Assembly (NCBI GenBank): GCA_033439795.1
Contig: JAUTDP010000003.1
Span: forward strand, 4,154,001 to 4,218,000
DNA length: 64,000 nt
Reading direction: 5' to 3'
DNA from: Sordaria brevicollis
Lineage: Eukaryota; Ascomycota; Sordariomycetes; Sordariales; Sordariaceae
Made by a program: the position numbers and the translations under genes. Shown piece after piece: positions 1 to 11,236 of this stretch. The notes below the pieces were generated by a model. The model did no database searches. It was not told where the DNA came from and saw only the letters and a list, made by a program, of their open reading frames with translations. Within the stretch, counting starts at the first letter, position 1; every line of letters starts with the position of its first letter.

Positions 1-399
1 TCTTGAGGAAAACACATATTCCGCTGGTGAAGGTGATGTACCCATTTTCACTTAAACAATGGTGTTCAGAAGTCATCCCGTACAACCAATCCAGAACGCC
101 CAGAGTAAACTCGATTCGTGTCGAGGTAGTTATGCCATGAACAGCACGAACATCATTCCATCCGTGTGCAGACTGATAACTCCGAAATTGTTCATGGAGA
201 ACCAAAGAGACGGCCCTCGTTACGGATCGTTCCTCCGACAGACGCATGCGTACGCCGTGTTTCCCGTATACGGTAGTGGAAGGGCCCAAGAATACGACCG
301 AAGTAAGGCACCGCGCATTACACACTAACAACGCTAGATCCCATCACTAGATTCAGTATTGGCCTGTTGAGCACCACAGCTTTGATTTCCTGTACGGTT
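1..399. other. Window edge, no supported gene
   Basis: This stretch lies downstream of the dsRNA-binding-domain gene on the minus strand. An 89-codon open frame at 59-328 (+) has no recognisable domain and ordinary composition, so I do not call it a gene. It may contain the 3' untranslated region of the neighbour. Confidence 0.4.
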
Positions 400-1703
400 T
401 CAGTCATCTGCCATAAGAGACTCATAAACCGCCAGCCGTTCCTGCTCAAGTTGTAACAGAAATTCTAATACCTGCTCTTGGACCATCTCCTTGGTGTTCT
501 TTTTGAACAAACCGCTTTCCACTCGCCCGATATGCTCCGGCACAGGCCCGGCCTCAACTGGAAAGATAGCCCGTCCACTGAACATATCCTGCATGTTAGA
601 GATCGGGGTTAATTCGACCTGCGGAGGTTGCATGCCCAGTCTCTTGCACATCGCCGCTACTCGTTGATGGATCGAGATGCTGTCGTCATAGACGTCAATA
701 TCAACAGTATTGTCGCTGATTCCTCTACGACGAGACGGTTTGGGTTGAGCAAGATGAGGTGCCAACGAACTCTCGGCGTTACTCACGGCATTGGGATTCA
801 GAGAGGCACCGTTGCCGCCGTTGGACCCCGACGCTACGGTGGCGCGATGTGATGGCGTGGCAGGGCTGGAGATGGGCGCAGACACGGCGCCCTTTCCATT
901 TGCAGGTTCGTTGGTGTTGGCTGGTGCTGTGGGTGTCTGCTGGGGAGTAGGGACCGCAGCTGGGACTCGAGGCGTTCGCTTCGACTGGCCATTCTGAGGA
1001 TTCGCAGCTTTAAACACGACATTCTGGCAATCCGACGGCATGTAATGGTGATACATTAGCCACTCGATGGCAGATTTGGCTGCATATTGCTTCGCGTCCT
1101 TTTTCTTGGGAAAATTTGGTACACGAAATCCACCGGTGTGCTCATCCGGTTCAAGCCCATTCTCGGCGCTGGGGAAGATTATCGTTTGCCAGTCCCTAGT
1201 GACCTGTAGTGAGACAAAGCACATGAAGCCAACCTGGCCGACATGATTCTGGTGGTTATCGTTGAACTCAACCGTGCATCCTTCCGCTTGATGGGCATCT
1301 CTATATCCTGTGTCATGCATGGATAAGTAAAGAGCCTCCGATACTAGGGCAAGGGTATAGACTTACTCATTATTAGAGATACCCAATCAGCGTCGGTGAG
1401 GTTGAAAGTGTGCTTTTCCTTGCGAATGGATCTCTTCAGGTCCAGAATGGCCCTCTTTTGCACATCTGTGAGTGGCTCGGGCTGAGGTAGGGCTTCCTGC
1501 TCGGCGATCCAGGCCTTGAGGTCCATATATGTGACAGGTTCGTCGAAGATGTCGGCTCCCACGGGGCCACCATTGGGGCGGTGGTTGGCACTGTCGGCAT
1601 CCATGGCTGTAGACATGGTTCGTTTTGGTGTTTGTTGATTGTTGGCAGTTGAGGATGATGAGGGATACTTTCGTTTCTTGGACTGAGAGTAGGGGTCGGA
1701 CAT
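400..1703 (-). CDS. Protein with two dsRNA-binding-like domains
   Basis: Two exons, 1703-1367 and 1307-400, separated by a 59-nt intron with a GTAAGT donor and an ACACAG acceptor. The join keeps frame and gives about 414 residues. The N-terminus is basic and polar (it starts MSDPYSQSKKRKY). A first dsRBD-like domain lies at roughly residues 125-190: a VGF.CFVSLQV beta strand, then NFPKKKDAKQYAAKSAIEWL, the classic KK..A...AA...L helix that touches dsRNA. A disordered Pro/Ser/Asn linker follows. A second, weaker dsRBD-like unit near the C-terminus shows FSGRAIFP and then FKKNTKEMVQEQVLEFLL. There is no RNase III, deaminase or kinase catalytic domain, so an RNA-binding adaptor is the cautious reading. 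I do not recognise a named gene. The domain call rests on motif resemblance only. Confidence 0.75.
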
Positions 1704-3531
1704 GGTGCTTTATATCTGATAAGCCTGAGAACCGAGCGAGTGAAGAGATGAGGCAGCGGGAGTGGGAGTGGGGTAGATGGACGGGGTTTGGCTACTGGAG
1801 CCAGGCAGGCAGAGACAGACCTACACGCCACTGGGAGGGACACTGAGACGACCACTCAGACGCTTTATACTGAAGTTGACTGACAGCACTGGGTAGAGTT
1901 GACCGAATAGAGCAGCCTTGTACGCGCACAAGCTGCCAGTTGTTTGTCGCCGTGAGACCTGCGAGATGGCCGGTGACGGAATCTTGGAGCAATATGTGAC
2001 GGGCCGTTTCCCGAGGACGCCTTGGAGTGGGAGGGAGTGCAGGATATGCGCAGAGCCGACAGTGAAGAAGCTGCAAGTGTTTCGAGCGAACTTGTTGGTG
2101 ACTGGACAACAAGAGTGGAATATTCCAAGTGATGGTACAACAGGGTGGTGTAAAGCCATAGAATGGTGCTTGTAGACGCTTTACTTGGCAGAAAGAAAGA
2201 TTGACGAGAGATTTGACGATTGGCAGAAAAATTGCTCTGGGAAAAGTCTTGCCGGCAATCTCAAGGAAGGTACGGTTGAAGAGCAGCTTCCCTACTTGGA
2301 GAAAAGACACCCTGTTGGACAGCTTGTCCAGGGCAGTCAGATAGTAATTCAGCGCCTTGTGAAGAAAGGGGGAAGGTACGATCAAAGTTAACGGCTATGA
2401 TAGTGCCTTATAGATAGGACCGGAACTCTGAAAACCCTCAAGTGTTGCTTTTGGAGGAATTGTACTCTCGCGGTGGTGTAGATGTCTGGATAATGCCGGG
2501 CCTCGCGGGCCTCTAGCGGATGTGCCCAGTAGGCCTCTGACAGTGGATGGCCGTCTGGGCAAAATCAAACGATTTCCGAACGAGGTATCTGCCGTGATTG
2601 GAGTGAAATGTCGGGGGATATCAAAGACGACGAGTAAGACGACTCTTGCCTTCTTGTCGAGTCAACATAGGTGAAAGAAAGAAACAACTGAAAGCCTGCC
2701 CAGCAGAGGTTCAAGCCGCATCCCGAAGGACGGGAAAAGAGGAAGACAAACCTTCAGACGAATTGCACCAAGTGGAAGCCGTCGAGGTTCTCCCGCATGC
2801 CCTGTGCTCTGATACCTTATGTAAGCCGACCTACCTAGGCAGTACATGCCAAGAATGGTCCGTGCTGCGCTATCGTCGTCATTCCTGGGGTGATGGCCAT
2901 GAGCTGCCCGCTGCTGCCCGCCGAGCGTGCCCACCTCGAGCTGCGCCCGCCAGAGGAACCGCCCTGGATTGATACAACAAACCTCAAGTGCATGAACTGA
3001 ACTTGGACTTGTTGAGAAGGAACAACTTCATTTCCTACTTCAGGAAGCTTTTACCATATCATCCGTCTTGATCGCACTCAGTCCTGGATTACATTCGCAT
3101 CTGTTGCTGTTATCCTGGCAAACCAAGCACCCAGAAGTGGAAGCTCTCTTGTGATCATCATACGCGGCCACTACACTACCACTCATACTTACATATGCGC
3201 CATTCCCATTTCTTGGACTCCAACTAGCTTTACTTACGTCCACCTTACAACCTTCAACCTCTACTACTATTCGCGACTTCTCGTCTTTGTGGCGCTCGAT
3301 ATCTCACGTCTGCCGAATCCGCCCTTGACCTCTGGTCTCGAAACCCCGCCATTGTGCTGGTCTTGGTCCCGCGAACCGACGTCTCTTGTCTATCTACCTA
3401 CCTCCGTCTCCCGCCCCGGTCCAATTGCTTGCCACATCCCGTCTCGAGTTCTAGACTCTGCGCCCGTCCTGTCAACTCTCTGACTCTCTCCTGCCACTGT
3501 CCGCTCAAAGTGCAGGAAGACACGTTGCGTC
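1704..3531. other. Divergent intergenic region (dsRBD gene / sorting nexin)
   Basis: About 1.8 kb between two divergently transcribed start codons. Open frames here are short and overlap on both strands without domain signal. The stretch from about 3230 to 3530 is pyrimidine-rich, typical of Neurospora promoters and 5' leaders, and probably contains the sorting-nexin leader. I see no repeat or RNA gene. Confidence 0.4.
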
Positions 3532-5705
3532 ATGTGGAACGACGAGGATAATAACCCGTATGGGAGCTTTGAGCGCCGTGACTCTTTTGCTTCCTCTACC
3601 AATCCCGCCTCTCCGACCGCTCGCGACTGTGAGTTCAACCATTTTGACAGCCCATACTGAGCCTGCTCTCGACTAGCCATGGATGACGAGTTGGATGAGA
3701 TATCTCTGGGGGATCTTGCCGATGACGATGATGATGATGCTGATACCGACTGGTCCTTGGTAGATTCCACAGATGCCCGCTTCCCACCGCCCCAAGATCC
3801 TCGCTATGATGCTCCCTTGACGCCCTCGGATGCGGATGACGACGATGTCCCGGGTCACGGTTATTCTGGGGCAGGGAGCGATGTTGCGACCGATGACGAG
3901 GCGGATGACCAAGCTCACGGCGAGCTTGTACCACGGCGCAAGCCAGGTGGCTACGACAGCAGAATAGAGCAGATGCTCTACGAAAACCCCGAGCTACCCA
4001 TTTTGATTACCGAGGCAGGCAAAAGTCAGGAGAGCGGCGGAAGATTTATTGTGTATACCATTAAGACTGGTGTAAGGTCCGGCTTCCCTCGATAAGCTGG
4101 TATTGTGTTCGCTAACGGTTTCTTCCACTAGGACCTAACCGTCCGCCGGCGATACTCCGAGTTTGCGTCGCTAAGGGATGCTCTTACAAGACTACACCCT
4201 ACGCTGGTCATTCCTCCCATACCAGAGAAGCATACCATGGCCGATTATGCTGCCAACCCAACAAATGCCAAACAAGACCAGCAGATTATCGACTTGCGAA
4301 AGCGCATGCTTGCTGTCTTCCTAAACCGGTGTAGGCGCATGGAGCAGGTTCGCACCGATGGTGTATGGTGGCGTTTCCTGGATCCAAACTCGAGCTGGGT
4401 AAGTCGCAAGGTCTTTGGGTACGCAGGAAATTGGATAGCTAACACGGCCAAAGACGGAGGTCCTTCACTCGCATCCCGTCTCCTCTATCCCGAAGCAGAT
4501 CATGAAGGCTCCCCCCTTGGATCCTGCGAACCCGACTCCCGGACACAATTTCCTCCCAGTGCCAAGCACCTCGGCCAAATTGAGGACGGTGCCGGCCTCG
4601 GGACTTGACAGTGCTGCGCCCGGGTCTCTTGCTCGGTTCCCGCCTGACGCGAGTTCTCTCAGCGAGCAAGAATTGGACGCCTATTTTATTGCTTTTGAGA
4701 CCTCGATCAAGGACCTCGAATCACTACTCACTGGGCCGATGGAAAAAGTGAACCGCCGCACGCTCAACCATTTGTCTTCGTTAGCTTCTGACCTTTCGGA
4801 ACTCGGGGCTCGCTACAATGCCTTCGCTCTGTCGGAGACGGCTAGTACAATCTCAGCAGCTATTGAGAAGGTTGGGCAGGCAGCAGACTCATCCTACATT
4901 GCCACGGAAGAACTATCTACCTCGCTGAGTGCCAGTTTTGCCGAGCCGATGCGGGAAAATGCGCAGTTCGCCGGAGTTGTCAGGAATGTGTTGCGCTACA
5001 GGGTTCTGAAGAGGGTCCAGCAAGAGATGACGACGGATGAACTCAACAAAAAGAGAGCCCTATTGGAATCGCTAGAAAGGAGCGAGGCAGAGGCTAGGAG
5101 GATTGATCAGTATCTTAGCAGCAGCCAGCAGATCCAGCCCCCTAGGAGGGAACCGCCGACGCAACACCGTAGGGACGGAAGTGGCGAGGACACGGCATCT
5201 ATCGATTCGGACTTTCCTCCCACGCACGGGGATTTCTCTCAGGCGCCATCCGCTAAAATCGGGGCGCCAGAGCGGACAGGCGGTACCCCGAGTCATAAGA
5301 AGGCAGCGAGCACCTCCATCACGAACAAGATCTTTGGACCCATTCGGCACGCTGTTCAGGGCGTGGTGGATGTCGATCCTGAGAGGACGCGGCGCGATAC
5401 TATTGGGAAGACCAGGGAATCGATCTTGCAACTGGAGCAAGCGCAAGTTGCTTCGGCCAAGGATGTCAAGGACGCGAGCGCAAGCGTCTTGAAGGATCTG
5501 AAGAGGTTCCAGCGCGAGAAGGAGGATGACCTCAAGCGGTATATGGTAAGACATCTGTCACTCACAGTTTACTTAGCTACAGGATGAATCACTGACATGG
5601 GGGTTGTAGCTGGCATATGCCAAGAGCCAGATTGAGTGGGCAAAGAAGAACCAGGAGACGTGGGAAGAAGCAAAGGTCGAGGTGAATAAGATCAACGAGT
5701 CCTAG
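3532..5705 (+). CDS. snx-41: Sorting nexin, SNX41/ATG20 family (PX-BAR)
   Basis: Five exons: 3532-3628, 3677-4071, 4132-4398, 4454-5545 and 5610-5705. Introns are 48-64 nt and all keep frame; the product is about 648 residues. After an acidic N-terminus (runs of DDDDD near residue 50) comes a PX domain from about residue 135 to 260. It includes TGDLTVRRRYSEF, with the conserved arginine that binds phosphatidylinositol-3-phosphate, and the proline-rich PPIPEK loop. The C-terminal half is helical with BAR-like character. The sequence EVLHSHPVSSIP, created by the exon 3-4 join, is typical of the Snx41/Atg20 group. Family members act in endosome-to-Golgi retrieval and selective autophagy. The start MWNDEDNNPYG favours Snx41 over Atg20, but separating these paralogues needs a tree. 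A minisatellite follows the stop codon directly. Confidence 0.85.
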
Positions 5706-5709
5706 GGGG

Positions 5710-5844
5710 ACAAAACGGTCAATAATCCGAAAAATTGCAAAACAGTCGACGATCCGAAAGACTGCAAAACGGTCAAAGATTCGAATGACTGCGAAACAGT
5801 CGACGATCCAAAGGACTGCAGAACGGTCCAAAATCCGAAAGACT
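5710..5844. repeat. 27-bp minisatellite, five copies plus a partial sixth
   Basis: Units begin at 5710, 5737, 5764, 5791 and 5818, exactly 27 bp apart, with a degenerate sixth from 5845. Each carries a GCAAAACRGTC...ATCCGAAAGACT pattern. The array starts five bases after the sorting-nexin stop codon. Because 27 is a multiple of three, one forward frame (5686-5940) stays open through all copies. Confidence 0.85.
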
Positions 5845-5845
5845 G

Positions 5846-6757
5846 GGAAATGGTTGAGGAATGACTTATCATGTGGGAAGCTTATCAACATCTTCCCGGG
5901 CGTTGAGGACATGTTAAAAGGGCTGTTTGTCTTGTCTTGATGATGACGATGTTGTTAACAGACGATGGGGGCGGGCACTATCACTTTTTAAACGAGAATA
6001 AGATTAATGACAGTCATTGCATCGGGTTATTTGTATTGTACTCTCTCGCCCGGTCTCGTTGGATTAGTTTGGAATGGGTGGTTGCAATGGTCACCTCGAG
6101 ACATCAACAACCTCCAACGAGACCTCGAACGGGCATGCTCCACACTCCTTTTCAGGGGATCTCGAAGTGTCAGTGCACCGTACCTTGCATACATACCTCT
6201 AGGCCCAAACAGTGGCATAGGGACAAAAACATGATCGGCATTGGACCTGATGTTGCTCAGCTTTGAAGCAGATGATGGAGGTTACTGTACGGTTGAAAAA
6301 CATGGCCGGAACACTTTTACATGTATAAATGGTGAATGTTTTGCCTTCTCCTGCTCCAGTTGCCATGCCGGATGCGCTGCAGGATGGCTGTGCTTGTTCA
6401 GGTTGTCCCTGTTCAGTTGGCAACACGCACTTACAGCGCGTCGTCCAGGGGATCCCGATAAGATAAGCGCCACGTCCAAGAGCTCATGACGACCCGTTCG
6501 TTCTCTGCCAATTCGTGGCCTTCAACTCAAACCAACTCAACCACTTTTTCCACGGCCATTGTTGACCACTCGGCTTTGTTTCCAATTTCCTGTCCGCGAC
6601 TGAACCTCAAACGACGACTCTTTTACCGAACACGCGACATATCATAGTAACCGACTACAGTCAGCCGTACCCTCGACCGGTGTCGCAAACTACCAACCGT
6701 CATTACCGTCCACGTCGACCGAGTCGTTCACCATCCGCTATTTCTACTGCCCTCACA
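5846..6757. other. Intergenic region upstream of capping enzyme
   Basis: Presumed sorting-nexin 3' flank followed by the capping-enzyme promoter and leader. Short open frames on both strands have no domain signal. The region just before 6758 is pyrimidine-rich. Apart from the tail of the minisatellite I see no repeat or RNA gene. Confidence 0.4.
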
Positions 6758-8030
6758 ATGGAACAACCAGGGCCCATTACCGACATTGCCAAACCTGGCA
6801 TTAAGGCGCCTCGCGAACTGGCCATCTCATTACGAGAAGAGGTCGCTAGTATTCTGGGGCGGAGTTCGTTCGGCTTTCCTGGAGCGCAACCAGTGAGCTT
6901 TGCGCGCAAGCATCTAGAAGAACTACGAAGAGAGGAGTAAGCAGGACATTATTTTTATTTGTACGGTCGCGGTTCTCAAGACATCGACTGACCGGTCCCC
7001 CTACAGCTACTACGTCTGCGAAAAATCCGACGGCATTCGCTACCTCCTCTACCTAACCGTCGACGAAGAAGAGCAAGAGGTGCAATACCTAATCGACCGC
7101 AAAAACGACTACTGGTTCCTGCCGCGAAACAGCATGCACTTCCCCATGCCCAACGACATCCAAGCCTTCCACCGGGGCACCCTCATCGACGGCGAGCTAG
7201 TAATGGACACCATCCCGGGGACCGACAGGAAAGAGCCTCGCTTCTTGGTATTCGACCTCCTCGCGCTCGACGACAAAGCCGAACTGCTTCACAAACCGCT
7301 CGATAAACGACTAGGCTATTTTTCGGCTTACGTCTACGACCCCTACAAAAAACTGCTCCAACAATTCCCGCAAGAAATCCCCTTTATGGCTTTCAAAGTC
7401 GAAATGAAGCGCATGGAACTGAGCTACGGAATCGAGACCATGTTCCGCGAAGTAATACCCGCGCTGAAACACGATAGCGACGGACTAATTTTTACTTGCC
7501 GCACCACACCGTATCATTTCGGCACCGACCCGCATATTCTCAAATGGAAGGCTCCTCACGAAAACACACTTGATTTCCGCCTCCGGCTGAACTTCCCAAC
7601 GGTACAAGCGACAGAAGACGAACTAGACGATGGCTACCCGGACCAGTTCGTAGACTATGACAGCGTACCGCAGGCGGAACTGCACATCTTCCTCGGCAAC
7701 GATTCCGGTGGCAACAAGTACGAATTGTTCCCCGACCCGTTGTATCTGAGTGAAGAAGAGTGGGACACCCTCAAAGCGTTGGGGGATCCGTTGCAGGATA
7801 GAGTGGTGGAGTGTTGTTTGGACAGCGAGGGGAGGTGGAGGTTGTTTAGGTTCCGAGACGATAAAAACGAGGCGAATCATACGAGCACGGTGCAGAGCGT
7901 CATGGCGAGTATTAAGGATGGAGTGTCGGATACGGAGTTACTGGCGGCGGCGACGGCGATTAAGGAGGCTTGGAAGATTAGGGCGCAGAAGAGGAGGGCG
8001 GAACAGGGGCAGGGGCAGGGGAAGCACTAG
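6758..8030 (+). CDS. ceg1: mRNA capping enzyme, guanylyltransferase (alpha) subunit
   Basis: Two exons, 6758-6936 and 7007-8030, with a 70-nt intron (GTAAGC donor, CTACAG acceptor). The join gives about 400 residues, near the usual fungal length. All nucleotidyltransferase motifs are visible in order: motif I EKSDGIR just after the junction, with the lysine that forms the GMP adduct; motif III LIDGELV; motif IIIa PRFLVFDLLALDD; motif IV DGLIFTC; motif V ILKWKAPHENTLDF; and an OB-fold motif VI-like EGRWRLFRFRDDKNEANH. The enzyme transfers GMP to the diphosphate 5' end of nascent RNA polymerase II transcripts in the nucleus. In fungi it works with a separate RNA triphosphatase. The C-terminus is charged and ends in a short GQG-rich tail. 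Start chosen as the first ATG that leaves a compact N-terminus before PRELAISLREEV. Confidence 0.93.
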
Positions 8031-8730
8031 GGCTGCTCAAGGGCACGACGTTGGGGACGGGAGTTCTTGAGGCAGGCCTGTTGGTCGGTCTTTTGAGCGA
8101 GCTTTGAGGAAGGGTTGTCATCGTGACATCGTCTTTATTTTTGTTATTGTTTTCTATCTGGTGGGTGTTTTGTGGGCTAAGATTTGAAAGAGGTGCTGAG
8201 ATCTGGCACTAGCTATACCTGGGCGTTACGGATGGGGTTCTCATATGGGCAGTAGCTCTTAATGCATGTTATTTTCGAGTTCTATTAGGTGGCGTGGTTG
8301 GAATAGACGGCAGTAGTTTCTCGTATTGTGAGCCTTTAATACCAATGTTTGAGAATCGCGAGTTCGGTTGTTATGGATACATGTGATGTTTGCCCTCTAT
8401 GTAACTTGGTCTTACGAAATGCCCCTTTTCCACTTGCAATGATGATTACTCGGGAGCCACTTCACATACCTACCTACTGGTGGGTACCCAATTCAGCTAC
8501 ATGAATGACAAAATCGAGACAAAAGCATCAGTGGACATCGACATATGGATGCTCCTACCGAAGCCATACCTATACAAAGGGCATTCACCAAATTTGCCAG
8601 TTCGGGCCCACTCGCACTCGAGTCTTCTGCTACCTTTATGGCAACAACATTCACGTAACAAAAGACGCATCAACCCCAGTAGGTAACAAAACCAGAACTT
8701 CATACAAACTAACTACCTAACACTTCTGCT
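8031..8730. other. Convergent intergenic region
   Basis: The 3' flanks of the capping-enzyme gene (+) and the uracil phosphoribosyltransferase gene (-). Short open frames only, with no repeat or structured RNA that I can support. Confidence 0.4.
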
Positions 8731-9731
8731 TTACTTCCCAATAGTCAAAAACAACCTATCCCCCACATCCCCCAGTCCAGGCTGGAGCATACCACCCTGC
8801 GTCAACTCCTTATCCACACCCGCCAGCCAGATTTCCGTTCCCTCGGGCCACTCCTCTGCCACCTTCTTCACTCCCTCTGCGGCTCCCAGGACGGACAGGA
8901 CGATTACCCGCTTGGCGCCCCATTCGATCAGAGTCTGGATGGCGGCGGCGCAGGTCCCGCCTGTGGCAATGATGGGGTCGAGGAGGATGGCAAGGTCGGG
9001 GGTTGCTTCTGAGGAGGAGCTGTGGTTCACAGAGTCAGTTGGTGGTTTGGGCAAGACCCGGAAGTTCGGTGGAGGATTTGGACTTGGAAGTTGAAAGTTG
9101 GAAATTGGGAATTGGGAGGGGATATGAAAGAGGGGATAACGGTGATGGATAGAGACGGGGAATTAAAAGGCAAGAGGAGGGTAAAGGGTTGTTAAAGGGA
9201 AAGTAGAAGAAACCTACAAAGTCAAATGATTAGGCAAGTTGTTGTAATATTCCACTGGGGACAAGCTAACAGGGTCGCGGAAGAGACCGAGGTGGTGGAC
9301 GGGGACTGGCTCGGGGAGGATGGTTTGGATCGCTATGTTTTTTGGTTTATCATCATTAGCCATCTTATTCTTAATCCAAATATCGTGTATTCCCACTCCA
9401 AACATCACAAGTCAAGGTGGAAAGGAGACAGAAAAGAAGAAAGAAACTCACCCTCAACCATCCCCAACCCGCTCCTCAAAATCGGAATCAAGCTGATATT
9501 TCCCGGCGAAGCAGTCGTGGTCTCATAAGTGAAGCCCAGCGGTGTCTCTCCCTGAGGACCGGCGGATGTGGTCATGGCCTTTGCCAGAGCTTCAGATCCA
9601 AGCAACAGCGAAATTTCGTGGATCAGAGTCTTGACGTCTCTTGCGGATGTGGTCTTGGAGCGAAGCTGTGAGAGCTTGGCGAGGAGGCAGGGGTGGGAGG
9701 AGACGTGGACGTTGGGTGGTAGGGAGGTCAT
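8731..9731 (-). CDS. Uracil phosphoribosyltransferase, bacterial (Upp) type
   Basis: Three exons, 9731-9452, 9332-9218 and 9019-8731, with introns of 119 and 198 nt. Phases 1 and 2 match and give 227 residues. The product is full length for a UPRT: NVHVSSHPCLLAKLSQLR at the N-terminus, IPILRSGLGMV, then GLFRDPVSLSPVEYYNNLP, the PRPP loop LLDPIIATGGTCAAAI, and a C-terminal PGLGDVGDRLF that binds uracil. It converts uracil plus PRPP to UMP (pyrimidine salvage) in the cytosol. The motif spacing is closer to bacterial Upp than to yeast Fur1. An ATG 84 nt upstream in frame (9815) would add a Thr/Pro/His-rich extension; I prefer 9731 because it begins the conserved core. Confidence 0.88.
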
Positions 9732-10264
9732 CGTGGGCGAGGGTATCTGGTGTTGATGTTCTTTGGTGTTGTTGGTCTGTCGGTGTGCTCGAGGAGGGGT
9801 TGATGTGGTACGCAAGTAGTGGTTCTGTCAAGATGAGTTGAGGTAGTCCGCGTAAGTATAATGTCGTGGCAGGTAGGAGGGAAGTAGAGATATTGACGTG
9901 TGTATAAGAATGAAACGAAGGTGAAGAACACAGAGATGGAGAGAGGATAGAAAGAATAAAAAGACGTCCCAGGACACCGAGGAGAGGAGCAACCCAGTCT
10001 TACATATCATTGTCCTGTTCAGAAGCTCCTATCACCGTACCTATCAGACACGAGTGGGCCACATAGCTAGACGTAAGAGGACGACCTCGACGAGTGAGAT
10101 GGCAGCGAGCACAAGCTCCCATCGCCGTGTTCCGAGTGGGATTGGAGCCCAGGTTGCACTGGTTATCCTAGCGTGGTCTTGTTATCCGCGAATCTATCAG
10201 CAACTCACCTTCTGTTCGAGCCTGGGTTATACGTAAAACATGGAAATCCGGCACTCCGACTGGC
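9732..10264. other. UPRT upstream region
   Basis: Presumed promoter and leader of the uracil phosphoribosyltransferase gene. No gene supported. A short CCCAGG/CCTGGG inverted pair near 10150-10230 does not fold as a tRNA. Confidence 0.35.
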
Positions 10265-10589
10265 CCGTTCCCGGACTCAAACGCCTGTGCAGTGTCTTGG
10301 CGGATGTGTGCGCGCGCACACACAACTTTTTCGACAACTTTTTGGCATTTCGACCTTCGAAACGAAAGATGCGAATTAACGAACTTCATACGAATTTAAT
10401 ATGAATAAGTACTATAATAGTCTTGAAAGCGGTGATTCCGAATCTTTTATTGGTTTTTGAATATCCCCTCAAATCGAGGAGATGTAAGCGAATGAAGTCC
10501 GGATAACTTCGTTCTTGATCAAGAAGTGTTGTGTGTGCACGCACACACACCTCTGCCAAGACTGCACAGGCGCTTGAGTCCGGGAACGG
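10265..10589. mobile_element. MITE-like element with 62-bp terminal inverted repeats
   Basis: The arms 10265-10326 and 10528-10589 are near-perfect inverted copies. Both begin CCGTTCCCGGACTCAA when read inward and both end in a CACACACAAC tract. The 200-bp centre is AT-rich and has no open frame, and it includes the perfect 14-bp palindrome TTCTTGATCAAGAA near 10514. I see no convincing target-site duplication, so calling it a transposon relic is inference. It lies about 650 bp upstream of the fluoride exporter start. Confidence 0.65.
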
Positions 10590-11236
10590 TGTTTGCGTGG
10601 TTGTGTCTCGGGTCAGGAGCATCACGACAACACATATACACCATCGTGAGTTTGTCCGTGGATGATGAGCTCGGGTTCGTTACGAAGACTCAACAGGGCA
10701 CTGTCTTCCCAGAGCTTCATCTCTTAGATCGATACCTTCAACTCTTGACCTTTGAATTGCTATCCAGCTAACAGCACTCGTCTTCAAGAGACCAACGGTG
10801 AACATGGCAGTCACGATGGACATCAAAGAGGGGGAGGACAGCAAGGTACCTTACAGGGAAGGTCACTCTCCGTCTCCAACGATTGGGACTGTCTCCGCAT
10901 TTGGACGATCAAGTGGAGTGCGGGGCCCTTTGACAAGGGGTCCGGGCCCGCATTCCCCATTCCGATAAGATAAGGCTACAGAGTACAAACCTGCAAGACC
11001 CCCATACAGTAGCCGTTAGTAGGTCATCGTTACAACCGCACTGTCACTATCAGATCCGTCATCGGCTTTCACTGATAATTACAGGAACCTCGAAACAAAA
11101 ACATGTCTGCGAATCAGAGCGAGCCTCAACCAACGACACTTTGGTAATGGAAATATCGAGGCCTATGGTGATGCATGATCTGATGTGATATCACTCATTC
11201 CTCACCCACGGCACAGAGGGACGACCCCTATCGATA
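10590..11236. other. Fluoride exporter upstream region
   Basis: No gene supported. A short open frame begins at ATG 11103 and runs into a GTAATG donor-like site, but no acceptor downstream joins it in frame with the exporter. It may be an upstream ORF in the leader. Confidence 0.35.

Noticed and set aside
59..328. 89-codon plus-strand open frame at the left edge
   Set aside because: No domain, no codon-bias signal and no splice continuation; within chance length for this composition.
10147..10230. tRNA-like GTTCGAGCC box with nearby CCCAGG/CCTGGG pair
   Set aside because: The bases around the putative T-loop do not pair as a 5-bp stem and no anticodon arm can be drawn.
11103..11236. Possible first exon of the fluoride exporter starting at ATG 11103
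   Set aside because: The GTAATG donor would leave phase 2, and none of the nearby AG acceptors restores the exporter frame.
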